NCBI GenBank assembly: GCA_038025085.1
Contig: CM076143.1
Span: 13,377,501 to 13,441,500, forward strand
Direction of reading: 5' to 3'
DNA length: 64,000 nt
From: Tetragonia tetragonoides
Lineage: Eukaryota; Streptophyta; Magnoliopsida; Caryophyllales; Aizoaceae
Shown here: piece after piece, positions 24,439 through 36,011 of the stretch
How positions within the stretch are numbered: the stretch's first letter is position 1
Layout: every line of letters starts with the position of its first letter
Program-made: the position numbers and the translations under genes
The notes under the pieces: generated by a model
What the model was told of the DNA's origin: nothing
Seen by the model: only the letters and a program-made list of their open reading frames with translations
Databases searched by the model: none

Positions 24439-27400
24439 GTAGGATTTTGGTGGGAAAGAGAGGAGAGAGAGTGGTGAAAATAGGCACATGGGGGTGAGAA
24501 GGTGAGAGGGGTAAAATAGTAAAGGGTGCTCAAATACATTACCATATAAGGAAACGTAAAGATTTTCATGGTCCAAACATAAGTAGAAAGCGTAAAGATT
24601 TCCGTGGACCGGAGGGAGTAGTATTTTAGTTATTTTAGGTCATAGGATTATCTCTTATTCTCTCGTTTATTAGGCTATTCATATCCCCTTTGTTGGAGGA
24701 ATTTTCCATCACTATGGTTCCAGAACGGGTTCTGTACCACCGAGGCCGTCCCTATGGACTGATGCGTGACTTGTAAAAACCTTCATCCACAATCACGTAG
24801 TCGTCGCTATCATAGAGTATTCCATACCTCAAGCAAACACAAAACACATCACCCATCACCACTGCCAACCACTAACCTCCAATGCCACACCACTGCTGCC
24901 AGAAAACGAATTTGTCACAAAACCAGGATTACCAACCCCAGAAACACCCTCGCGTTCCTTTCCGGCCAAAAACACCAAAGAAACACAAGCAACGCCACAA
25001 CAACTTCCCCTTCTTCCCCCGCCCCATATGTACAAAACACAACTTAATAAACTGACCAACCCTGCCAGGACAAGCAAAAGTTCCCCACGAAACAATCTAT
25101 CCCACATCGACCTGGCAACGTCACACATCACAAACAAGTGCAAGCAACCCTCACTCCCCTGGTGGCACATCGCACAAACATCTGGTAAGAATGCCCACCT
25201 AGGTTGCCTCCGTTGTAACATGTCATGTGTGTTCAGCCTACCCAATACCATCGTCAAAACAAAGGCGCGCACCTTATCTTATTCTTCCTCCTGGCACGAC
25301 TCCTAGCTCTGCATCAGATACTCTATCCCCCCGATCTATACTACAAAATCCTCGCTCTGTGTCCTCTTCATCCTTTAGGAAGCCCGTTGTCGCTAGGGTT
25401 GCTAGTTGGAAGGGACTGTAATTATCTACGAATGGGAGGATTAGAATTTTCCACCCTTGTCTGCTTAAGATTCATGATAGTGTGGCCAATAGATTATAAA
25501 GGATGATTAGTGATTTTTTGTGGCCAGGGATTGATAGAAGTAGGAGGGACAACCTTGTCAATGAGCCAAGGGGGATAGGTTTTGGTAGGTTGGTGTTTGA
25601 AAAACATTTCGTTTTTTTATCCTAAAAACAAATATTATAAAATAAAAATAAATCGTTGGTAAGCATTTTCCTCTGGAGTTTGAGTTCCTATGTCCCCAAG
25701 TTATAAGGAGCAAGTACGGTGTGCAACAAAATGGGTGTACCGCTCATGCTCGCTCTATTGTCTCCCATCCTTTCCCCTAGAAGTTTATCTCACAGGGAGA
25801 AGAATAGACATCGAGTACATAATTAACTACTGAATATCCACCAGCTTTAGACTATAAGGAAGGTAAACAAGTGGCCTCAGTCCCAAAGATGTTCCAGTGA
25901 CAGAATAATCCTCGAAAATACTCGCACTCCTATCCAACCATATAAACCACAATAAATTAAATGCAGGCAGGTTTCGTTACACCTAAACAAACCACACAGC
26001 TCTGGAGATACAGATGAGAAAATTTCTGGAAGCACCTTGCTTCATTATCTCACTGCTCATTGGGCCATTACCTGTAATCCACTATTCATTTGCTTTGTTT
26101 TTAATAGGTTAGAATCAGTTAAACTTATGCATAATAACTGAATTGGAGCAATATCAGTAACAGAGCGAGATTATGGTGGTACAACCACTTGCCAACACTC
26201 TTCGGCGAAAAATATCAAGGGGAGGAAGACTTCTATCCGATGGGTTTGGTCAATACCCAAGACTAGAGAGTGACCTGTTTAGTTCCATCTTGCTTTAGTG
26301 AGTCGTATCTCAGGTTAAATTTGGTTCATACCCTTTCAATTATATTCACAATCAAATTAAGAGTGAGAAGGTCAAACTAAGAGTGAGAAGAAGTTCCACT
26401 AGGTCTTGGGAGGTGCCGCAGGTGCATCACTTCTAGAAAGAAACAAAAAGTCACAAGAGCTCAATACTGAATGTTTTGTTTTGAAGGCAGCAACTGAGAT
26501 TACTCAAAGCCAATGAGAACCAAATCTTATCCTCAACGGTCTACATCAACAAGATGACTAGAGAAGCCAAAGTTTCCAAGGTTCAGTGGGGGCACTAATT
26601 CTACTCCTGATTAAGTTGATTGATGTATTCTTTGTTATGTTTTGTTGCAAATATGTAAACACTGGTTCCTAATTGAAAATTTCCCAGAAAATCATGCATT
26701 TAACAACTATGTCATCAGTGATATTTAAAAGACATATTCTGCAAACAGTACATGCTAGCATGGTGTAATCTAATACTCCCTCCGTCCCAAACTAATCTTC
26801 TCATTTGACTTTTTGAGTCAAACTTTTTAAAGTTTGACCATTGATTTGTGAAAAATATATAAAGAATTATAGAAGATCAAAATAGCTTTCTTAGATTCCT
26901 TTTAGATTATATTTTCACAATATCAACTTTTTAATATATTTATATTTGTATAATTAAAGTTATTAATGGTTAAAGTATCATCTTGAAGACTGTGCAAAAT
27001 CAAATGAGAAGATTAGTTTGGGACGGAGGGAGTATTACAGAATAACTTGCATCAGCTATCAGTAAAGTGCCAAATCATTGTAGCGTGCTTGTGTTCATGC
27101 TTCCTAAATCTCTAAAACACAGACACTGCAGTTCTTTGCATAATATCAATATTTCAATCAGCATATAATTTTATAATAACATAATGAAAAGAAAAATAAC
27201 TAAACGTGATTTGACTTTTTTTAGTATTAAAAGTACACCATCTTACCTGCTGCTCAAGAAAGATAAGATCTGCCACAGATATAAACTCAAATATCGGTTC
27301 CATCTCCCTCCAAAATAAGCTTGAAATTGCATGAGCTACAGCAAAAAATAATTATCAATCTGATTACAAAGTACGAACATTTCTACCCTCCTGAAGTACA

Positions 27401-28299
27401 GTAAATAAAATAATTATGCAGACCAAATGGAAGAGTTGCAGCAAGAAAATTACAGGTATTAACAGCAGCTCTTGCTGCCAAGATTTCTTCTAGACCATCG
27501 TCTAAATCTATTAGTTCAACAAGAAAGCAACAAAAAATTGATGAAAACAGTATTTAATCCATAAATATACTCCTTGTTGAAGACAATAAAGGAAGTTACC
27601 TCGAAAATTAACTGCAACATCGACAGTGGGATGCCGATCACGCATACCAGCATTACGGTCATAAAGCTTCCTAGTTGGTGAACGGCCAACTTTGCTGAAA
27701 TAAAACACACTACATGAAAGGAACAGCGTAGAACAGAGTGCCATTTAACTTTTTAGAAGGGGCAAGAGCATCATTAATAAGCAGGCTTTTGAAACAAACC
27801 CTCCTACCTTTCAGCCTTATTAGCATCCCTCTTAGAAGTTCTAAATTGTTTTGCTGTCCTTACATTGCCAAACTTCTGTACCCCAGCTGGCATCAATGAA
27901 CTCGTCGCTACTAAGCCTCGGCTAGTCCTCCCCTGCTGGCAAACACCATCTCCAAGGTCTTTGCCACTCATCGCCTTGTTCTTTTTGGGTGGCATAGCAG
28001 CTGTGGACACCATCTGAGGATTTTGCCCTGCTTTACAGTCCCCCTCACAGAACTTCTTACATTTAGATTCTATTTCCACAACCCCTGGATTCTCACTATC
28101 TGATAATGTAGCCAATGCAAGATAATCACCTGTAAACTTAGTTTGCTTAGGTGAATCACATCTGGAAGATGCTGAACCACTGTTGTTCGTACCATCTGAT
28201 ATGAGGTTTAATGTGGAGGTCACCTCATTGCTTATGACAATAGGAAGAAGATTGTCCCTCTTAGCCATACATGAAATCTTCTGAGGCCTCTGTCTGGCC
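17653..28299 (-). CDS. C-terminal exons of a large plant-specific protein (AT2G19390/AT4G29790 family)
   Basis: Function unproven in the family; homologues are large Ser/Lys-rich, probably nuclear proteins. Exons in transcript order are 28299-27808, 27694-27600, 27507-27454, 27335-27247, 23816-23289, 22723-22649, 19772-19702, 19510-19453 and 18503-17653. All junctions up to the last exon keep frame with GT-AG sites. Family landmarks are ARQRPQKIS, KVGRSPTRKLYDRN, SLFWREMEPIF, LWQRLTAALITDE, LLLELQSIGIFPE, ALDKLVTVAYRKYM, EFVRKALEYCQKYEATGISCF and the C-terminal GSWLTVADDG..DDLSDLNLMV. The last exon changes frame near 18,290, from a frameshift or a small intron. The first exon listed has no in-frame ATG until 28,268, so it is internal. 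The N-terminal exon is at 42.5 kb. Introns hold many LINE pieces and two MITEs. Confidence 0.85.
20079..20601 (-). mobile_element. 5'-truncated LINE with 14-bp target-site duplication
   Basis: Flanked by direct repeats ATGTAACTAATAAT at 20065-20078 and 20602-20615. The - strand encodes a zinc-binding zf-RVT domain (CVMCRHDCEDGLHLFVLCD: C-x2-C..H-x4-C) and ..AILWCIWPERNSRIF.., then ends in CTTATCTAAAAA plus an A/T-rich tail. The short, near-perfect flanking repeat and the long open frame suggest a fairly recent insertion. It lies in an intron of the large gene. Confidence 0.9.
21190..21600 (+). mobile_element. LINE 3' fragment, + strand
   Basis: Encodes ECLWLEGNARVFNGVTMSAVLLWDRVTYLAYLWTRAVG on the + strand, the same C-terminal region as the other LINEs, followed by a TATATA run and an AAT-rich tail. 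It is opposite in orientation to the host gene and 5'-truncated. The left end is unclear. Confidence 0.7.
22030..22400 (+). mobile_element. degenerate LINE 3' fragment, + strand
   Basis: Translation with several stops gives ..RLERNAQVFTRIQF.. and ..GPTEMGQLVTS.., matching the LINE C-terminal region. Older than the neighbouring copies, judging by its stops. Boundaries approximate. Confidence 0.5.
24171..24618. mobile_element. Stowaway-type MITE containing a GA microsatellite
   Basis: Inverted ends CTCCCTCCGGTCCACG and CGTGGACCGGAGGGAG are flanked by TA on both sides (24169-24170 and 24619-24620), the signature of Tc1/mariner-derived Stowaway MITEs. At 448 bp it is longer than usual because of an internal (AG)n tract. 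It lies in an intron of the large gene. Confidence 0.88.
24355..24434. repeat. (AG)40 microsatellite inside the MITE
   Basis: About 80 bp of uninterrupted AG dinucleotides, likely to vary in length between individuals. Confidence 0.95.
24760..25310 (-). mobile_element. LINE fragment with zf-RVT domain, - strand
   Basis: The - strand frame 25272-24856 encodes ..LGRLNTHDMLQRRQPR..CAMCHQGSEGCLHLFVMCDVARSMWDRLF, the linker and zinc-binding domain after the reverse transcriptase. It directly abuts a + strand LINE piece at 25,315, forming an inverted pair. Confidence 0.75.
25315..25800 (+). mobile_element. LINE reverse-transcriptase C-terminal fragment, + strand
   Basis: Conceptual translation shows ..RMISDFLWPGIDRSRRDNLVN.., then ..RSKYGVQQNGCTAHARSIVS, then ..KFISQ. 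These align by eye with RDFLWSRVDGERKNHLVSW, RSRYGLEQNGW and WKFISQ of the full LINE at 32-38 kb. Stops and frame changes are present. Confidence 0.65.
25810..26000 (-). mobile_element. small degenerate LINE piece, - strand
   Basis: On the - strand it encodes NLLWFIWLDRSASIFEDYSVTGTSLGLRPLVYLPY, matching ILWCIWLERNARVFNG..KYLASLW of the full LINE. This is the third LINE piece in a row with alternating orientation. Confidence 0.55.
26776..27032. mobile_element. Stowaway MITE, 257 bp, intact ends
   Basis: Inverted termini of about 32 bp start CTCCCTCCGTCCCAAACTAA and are nearly perfect. TA target duplications lie at 26774-26775 and 27033-27034. It is non-coding and lies in an intron of the large gene between the exons at 23.8 and 27.2 kb. 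Transcribed, it would fold into one long hairpin. Confidence 0.93.
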
Positions 28300-28639
28300 C
28301 TATGAGCAACAGCAGTGAGGTAAATTGTGTAGATGGTGTGCTTCCTGTTAACCACAGAACAAGATCTTTCTACACATGATGTGATCTTCCCATCACTAGC
28401 AATAGGCACTATGTTGGAGACCTGAAGATAGCTTATGAGCACTAGTCACTTGACCGAGGGCCTCGAGCAGACAGGGTTCATCTTTTGCTTAAAGTAGGAC
28501 TAGCTGGTTGTTGATCTAGACAATTATCAAATGAAGAATTATGAGAAACAACACATCTCTTATAGCACAATGTATAACACAACTTATTCGCAGCAAAAAG
28601 GAAAGAGTAAACCAGGGAAAAAAGAAAAATCTTTTAAAC

Positions 28640-29116
28640 ATACGTTAAAATATACAAGCTGAATTTCATGCCAAAGAAGTAAGGTTCAAACTCATGATTT
28701 ACCATGTGCATACTAATTTATTTAGAGCTTTAACTTTTGATCTTTCTTATTGAGAAGGGAATTCTCCTACTGGTCACCTCTAAGGATGGAAGTTTGCTGT
28801 AAAAAACGTTCTTTAATTCCACTTACATCTCCATTTGCAACTGAATTGACAACATGAATTTGAACACTTTGAATTAGGAAAAAAAAATCTTAAAACAAAA
28901 CTTTGAAATATACAAGATGGATTTCATGCCAAAGAAGTAACGTTCAAACTCATGATTTACTATGTGCATACTTATTTAGCGCTTAAAATTTCACTATTTC
29001 CTTTTCCTGTGCAAGAGAACGATCTTTCTTATTGACGAGGGAACTTTCTTCCTGATCAAGACGTTTTCTGTGAGGAACCTTCTTTAGTTCCACCTAGATC
29101 TCCAGTTGCAACTGAA
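28640..29116. repeat. direct duplication of about 210 bp
   Basis: Sequence at about 28,640-28,853 (containing GCCAAAGAAGTAAGGTTCAA) recurs at about 28,902-29,116 with substitutions and a small insertion. It is intronic, non-coding and about 262 bp apart. It could be two halves of an unrecognised element. Confidence 0.7.
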
Positions 29117-32100
29117 TTTCTGCAGAAAAGAAAGTTAAAGATTTCAATCATTTTCAACAAATTAAGTCCTTATATCATTCCAATTGAGACAACTGCAAAG
29201 TGAATACAAAAGACCATTTGACCGGCTTTCAGATGAAACTTCTTTCTTTTTACCATTCCTATATTCCTATTAGCACATAGGCAAATACAGAAAGAAACAG
29301 GGCATACAATAGCATACCAAATGACAGAGAAATAAGACTACAGCATAAGCCATTAGTTACAAGAAAGCAGAGCACAAGAGGAGAAAGATTCATGTACCAA
29401 GGTTTTCTACTGAGTGCCTATACCCTCATAGCCATCTTTAAGCATAAGAAACTTAGATGGGAATGGATGAAGAACTGCAGAAGGCAACAGATATTATTCT
29501 GCAGAAAGGGATCACTGTTGAGCCTCTTGACATATAGCAACTGGAGAAAAGTGTAATTAAATGCAAAGGTCAAACTCAAATCTGCACGTATCCAAGCAGA
29601 TTTTAAGAGTAGATCTACCTTTCATATTTAGTCATAAATCATCTCCAGGTGAAGACCTAGGAGCAACGGACAAAAAGAGCTTTCTTTATCTCTGTCCCGA
29701 GCCACTTCACTAAATTTCAAAGTGCATTCAATAAGATGATCATGTAACACTAGGGACACGAGCTACATTAACGGCGGCAAAAATAGAAAAAGCTAAAAGA
29801 TGAGACAGAGAACGTACAGAGAAGTCAGAAAAATTGTGAATGATCTACCAGTACTTTTAAACTCGGCAATTTGCAAGGATTGATGATATCAACTCAGCTA
29901 CATTGAATCCAAATTTGGTGGATTGAGAAATTTATTAAATCATTTGAATAACTTCAGGACCTAACCATTTGGAATTACTTTTTGCACAAAACGCAAAAAC
30001 GCATATCTGAAGTTAGGGATGTCCATCTGCGTCATTCGAAAGCCAAATTGTTGATCATGTTATATCCTGAAATTTTAATGAATTAATCCCAAGTAAGAGA
30101 TACTAGCTGATTATTAACACACTACGTGACATCACTTATTCCAGACAGGTGAAGTGATTTATTCAGAAAAATTAATAGTTTGACGAAAAATAAGTAAATA
30201 TCAAAAGGAAAGATAGACCAGCAAATCAAACAGAAAAAGAAATTTATCAGGACAGATTTCATTTATCGAGCCAAAATTGAGACAAAGTACAGAGTGAAAT
30301 GGAGGAAAACGTAGGAAAGAAAAAATGTGAAAACTGCTGTTGACGTGAAATTAGACTCACTTACAAATGTCCACAAAAGTTAAATTAAAATGACTTCTCT
30401 AAGTGGGTTAACTATACGTGCTTATACAACAGCTACATTCTGTGCAGCAGGATGCAATGTTGTGGATATGGACTTCTTCTAAGCCCGTTGTTGGCAAGTA
30501 ATGTAAAACGCTTGGCAATGAGGCAGATGCGCATTGGCAAGCACTTTTTGAGGCAATGGCAATTAAGCAGGTTGACCCTATGGGATATGAACTTACCCTT
30601 TGTACTCAGACTAATTCTAGGGGAAAAAAGGGTAACCGAAACCTAGACAGATTTTTTAGTTGATAAACTGGAGTCACAGAAATCTCTCTAATTGAATGGT
30701 CTCTCTAGCTCTAGGGCTCACTTTATTCCTTTCACAACACCATACATACAGCAGGAGAATGGCAGGAAAAGAGAACAAGTACATATTGATAAACGGGTAT
30801 ATATGCCAATCAAGAAAATAACATAAATAAATAAATCAAAGCAAGGGAAGGGAAGGGAAGGGGAAAGGAAAAAGGAGACAGCAGTAACAACTCCAACTGC
30901 ATACCTCAAGGGATCTCTGGCCAGCGCTAAATCAAATAGCTTGACTAAGAGCAATTCAACTAATTATGCGTAAATGCAGGGGAACCAAACCTTAGAGAAT
31001 GTGTAAAGGGGATTTTCTGCATTCCTGATTTCAGCTCTCCATAGCCATCACGACATCTAGTCCACATTTTTTTGGAGAGACATCTTCGTTTATTCCAGAA
31101 CGCCTCTTCTGTAATTTTGACTGTCCCCAGTCATCAAAAACAAGTGGGGTGTATATTCCTCAGACAAAGCTGCACCACTGTTAGCAAGCCTCATTGCACC
31201 CTATCCATTTCTATCAATCCGTATCATTTGATAACAGAATTAGCCTGTACGTGCATCCAGATGAGTCGAAGACTAAGCAAACAAGCATCTGAACTTTAAA
31301 GGAAGGAAATAAACAATAACAATTAAATACTAGAAATTGTCACATAAAGAAACATTGATGCAATTCAAGAAACAAACTCTAGTGTCATATCAACAGCTTA
31401 CACCCATTACATTGATAAATAAAATCATGCAGGGATTCAACCACTAAGATCTAACAAGAATATCAGTAGAAAATAAAAAATTCGAAAGTTAAAACTTAAA
31501 CAGTGGTCCAAGGGGGGAGAGGGGATCAAGCACAATGCATATATATAAACTCTTAAAAGGGGGCATATAATTAGTCCACTGCTACCATATTTAAAGCCTC
31601 CCAACGCACAAAAAGACAAAAAGAGAAGCATTAGTCGAAAAAGAAATTAGATTTATCAAATCTATCGAAATTTGGCAATTATATGCAAGGCTCCTGAAAC
31701 CTATTTGAAGTGATTAACAAATTTATCTGTGCATTACATTGTCATAGAGCTGTTGTCAAATATGCCTACGGTTTTTATCACTTTGCCACCTATAGTTTCG
31801 AAGTTTCACTTTCATCGGCACTAGCTCATAGTTATTTATCTGTTCCCGGATTATAAGTTGTTAACTGTGTACCAAAACTTACAACATGAAATAAAGGAAA
31901 TATTGTGTGTAAACTTACATGAAATGACATATGTAGGATCCTATTTAGTCAATTAATCAACTTTAGAGGTCATCAATTAATCAACTTTAGAGGTCATGAG
32001 AATCTAAATGGAAGCTGCTAAATTATCATTAACTAACAAGTATTTCTGTTTCTGCAATTGAGATGAAAATAAATATACCTTATGACATTACAATGACAAC

Positions 32101-32287
32101 TTTCTACACGAGTTACTTCAACTACTTGCTTTAATAGCGATTCAAACAAAAAAAAATGAAAGATTAACGGGGGGACAAAAAGCTCAAACTGGAATGAATG
32201 TCCAATTATACAATACGTGATTACAAGATTATACTTCACAAAAATTTGTATGAGATAGTCTTACGAGAAGACACGGTTACTCTTTAT
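29117..32287. other. intronic DNA of the large gene, no feature recognised
   Basis: AT-rich sequence with no convincing exon on the - strand and no clear transposon. The family's central region (roughly residues 120-420 in homologues) would be expected between here and 42.5 kb, but I cannot recognise it. Confidence 0.4.
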
Positions 32288-32389
32288 AGAAATGGCTGTC
32301 ACTTATTTTTTAGATAAAGAAAAAGTATATTAATAAGTAATCAGATTTACATCACAGGAGAGGATAAGGTATCCTCTCCATTATAGCAT

Positions 32390-35300
32390 TCACAAACTGT
32401 CCCAATTCTGTTGCATATTTGTAATAGTATAATCCCGAAACGCCCCTGCAGCCCTGGCCCATAACGAAGCGAGGTATTTGACCTTCTCCCACAACAAACC
32501 AGGAGTAACAGAAAGCCCATTGAACACCCGTGCATTGCGCTCCAACCAGATACACCACAATATCGCAAAAATAGCATTACGCTTTAACATTTTCTTCTCC
32601 TTCCCGCCCCCAGACCCCAGAAATTAGAAATTGCATCTGCAAAAAAGCCTCAACGCCCGAAGGATAGGTCCACACCTCTCCAGGAAACAATCTACGCCAT
32701 AGGCTATGGGCCACATCACACCAAAGAAAGAGATGTGGTGAAGTCTCACTGCTACCCCGACATAGAAAACACATGTCAGGTGCCAAGGCCACCAACGGCC
32801 TCCTCCGCTGCCTCACATCATTTGTGTTGACTCTATCCAGCACCAGAGTCCACACAAACGCTTTCACCTTCAGGGGCACCTTCGCTTTCCAAATAAAATC
32901 AGCCAGAGGAAATCGAGGGAAGAGGCGTCCCCAAAACACGGAAAAAAGACTTACAGGAAAAATCCCCCGAAGGATCACCAACCCACCTCCTAGAGTCAGC
33001 CGTACTCGTAAAATGGACGGGTTCCAAAAGTTCCAGAAAAGAAAAGAGCTCTTGCATCTCCCTGTCACGTGGTGGCCGACGAAGATGTAGGTCCCAAGAG
33101 TTACTATGCGCGGAGAAGAAATCGCTAACCACAGCACCGTGCAGAGTTGATAACCGAAACAACCGAGGAAACCTCGTAGAAAAACACTGACCGCCCCTCC
33201 AAGTATCCTCCCAGAATCTAATACGCAAACCATTCCCAAGTTGCAACTCAACACGTGGAAGGAAATGCGGAAAAACTTGTGAAATAAACTTCCACGGACT
33301 AGCATGTGTAGAGGACCTGGTAACTTGTACATCCCACCCATTCTGTTCCAGTCCATACCTACTCCGAATAACTCGATGCCAAAGACTATCCGCTTCCCGC
33401 GGGAACCGCCAAAGCCAGTTGCCCACAAGAGCGATATTTTTATCCACCAGCCTGCCCACACCTAACCCCCCTTCTTCCTTAGGACGACATACCCTAGCCC
33501 AACTCACCAAATGATTCTTCCTCTCCCCATCCACTCTGGACCACAAAAAATCACGCATAAGTTTCTCAATCCTCTGCGCCACCGCTGCTGGAATTCGGAA
33601 CAAAGAGAGGTAATACAATGGAATACTGGAAAGGCAGGATTGAACTAAGGTAATCCTACCCCCCAAAGAGAAATACATCCGCTTCCATCCACCTAGGCGC
33701 TTGGACACCCGCTGCACAACCGGCTCCCAAAAAGCCTCCGATCGCGGATTACCTCCCAAAGGCACTCCAAGGTACGTCATAGGCCACCCCTGTATTTGAC
33801 AACCTGCCAGACCAGCCACCATTGCTAGAAACTCATCACCCACATTTATCCCAGCCAGACTACACTTGGCTAAATTAACCCGCATCCCTGAAATCAGTTC
33901 AAAGATCTGTAGAATCGTCAAAACGTTTTTAAACTTTTCAATATCTGCTGCCAGGAAAAGCATAGTGTCGTCTGCAAACTGTAGATGCGAAACATTAACC
34001 CCGTCACGACCAACCTTCAAACCCTCAATTACCCCCGTCTCAACACCCCTCTCCAACAACCTACTAAGCACATCCACCACAAGTGTAAACAGGAAAGGTG
34101 ACAAAGGATCCCCTTGCCTCAAACCCCTAGAAGAAGAGAACCATTCCCGGGCGCTCCATTAACCAACACTGAGAAGTGGGCATTTGAAAAACAACCTCTG
34201 ATCCATCGTCTCCAAAGGTCTCCAAAGCCCTTTCTCTCCAAAACCATGTCAAGGAATCGCCAACTTACCCTATCGTAAGCCTTCTCAAAGTCCACCCCTC
34301 TCCGTCTAGCATCATCAACTGTCTCATTTGCCACCAGAGCGGCATCCAAAATTTGTCTCCCCTCAACAAAAGCACTCTGAGAATAGGAAATAGTTGAAGA
34401 TAGAACATCCCCAATCCTCACAGAAAGAACCTTTGTGATGATTTTATAAACACTAGTAACCAGGCTAATCGGCCGATAATCCTTCGCCTTAATCGAACGA
34501 TCCTTTTTCGGAACTAGGGTGATGAAGTTTGAGTTAATACTTTTCCCCAGAACACCCTGCACATGAAATTCAGCCATAACACCAAGTAGATCAGTTTCAA
34601 TCACCTCCCAGCAGTGTTGGAAAAAAGCCATTTTGAAACCATCTGGGCCGGGTGCTTTCTCCCTATCCATACTAAATATTGCTGCCTTAACCTCCTCTAA
34701 CTCGAAAGGACGTTCTAGCCGAGCCCTTAATAACGGAGAAATAGGATTCCAATCTAGACCCTCGATCCGAGGTCGTAACAAATCCTCCTCACTGAAAAGG
34801 GAACGATAATAAGATGTGATCTCCCGACTTATCTCTCCGACATCGGAAACTACCTCCCCATTATCAACCTCTAACTCTTTAATAAAACTCCTCCTCCTCC
34901 TACCATTCACCATCTTGAAGAAAAGTCTAGAGTTTGTGTCACCCTCCTTGACCCATTTCATCTTCATTCTCTGTTGTTGTCGCTGTTTTTCTCTCAGAAG
35001 CACCTCTTGTAAGTCATTTTTCAACTCAACACTCTTACCCACAAGCTCCTCCCCCCCATCTCCTTCACTAATCACTTGATCAACCTGTGCAATTTCACTC
35101 AACAACGCACTCTTCCTCTGGTTAATATCCCCAAAAACCTCCTTATTCCACCATTTAAGTTGTTCTTTAACATATCTCAGTTTCTTCATGAAGCGGTAAC
35201 CCTGCCAGCCCGGCTCATCCCAAGCACCCCACCACTCCGCCACCTTCCTTTGGAAATCTAGATGTAAAGTCCACATATTCTCAAATCGAAACGGAGTTGG

Positions 35301-36011
35301 GCCCCACTGCACTGGCCTAGAATGGAGTATAACTGGAAAGTGATCCGAGCAAGGACGTGAAAACACCTCCTGTGATAACAAAGGGAACTCGTCCTCGACT
35401 GCATTAGTAAACAAGAAACGATCCAGCCTAGAAGAAGCATTCCGACGCCCACTCACACTCCATGTAAATCGAGCATTCTGCAAAGGTGGATCTCGCAGCT
35501 CACACTCCCTAATAACAGTATCAAACTCTCGCATGGCACCCAACCCCCCCGAACCCCCCAATCGTTCCCCCACATTGCGCACAACATTGAAATCCCCTCC
35601 AACAATCCAACGCGGAGAACAAAGCCCTGCCAAATCACATAACTCCTCAAAAAAGGATTGTCGGTCAGTGCGCCTGCACGGACCGTACACCGAAGAAAAC
35701 CACCACTCTCCCCTTCCTCGAACCTGCAAACACACTGTCACAGAGAAAGAGCCCAGCAGAACATCAACCTTCTCAGCAAATCTAGTATCCCAGATCATTA
35801 AGATACCACCAGAAGCTCCGACAGATGGAAGGACCGCCCAATCTTTATCCTGTGACTCCCAACAGCTTCTAATAAAGAATATATCAACCACATTGACCTT
35901 TGTCTCTTGTAAAAACACCACATCCGGAGAAGTTTTAGAGATAACCTCCCTCACCACATCCCTCTTCTCCCTTCTCCCCAACCCATTCACGTTCCAGCTG
36001 AGAATCTTCAT
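32390..36011 (-). pseudogene. LINE ORF2: endonuclease, reverse transcriptase, zf-RVT (frameshifted)
   Basis: Starts MKILSWNVNGLG, an APE-type endonuclease: QETKV, SVYGP, GDFNVV, SRLDRFL and SDHFPV are all present. The reverse transcriptase follows with KAPGPDGF, LVPKKD, DYRPISLV, SQSAFVEGRQI, DFEKAYD, GDPLSPFLF and the catalytic FADDT. The segment before DFEKAYD looks several residues short. Reading changes frame near 34,120 (just before RQGDPLSPFLF), near 32,900, and again near 32,580. The last parts are the zinc-binding CFLCRGSSETSPHLFLWC and ILWCIWLERNARVF. The first frame alone is 630 residues. The start codon overlaps the ORF1 stop as ATGA (36008-36011). It is not functional as it stands. 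Confidence 0.92.

Noticed and set aside
24303..24576. Open frames with long Ser-Leu runs on the - strand
   Set aside because: Translation of the AG microsatellite inside a MITE.
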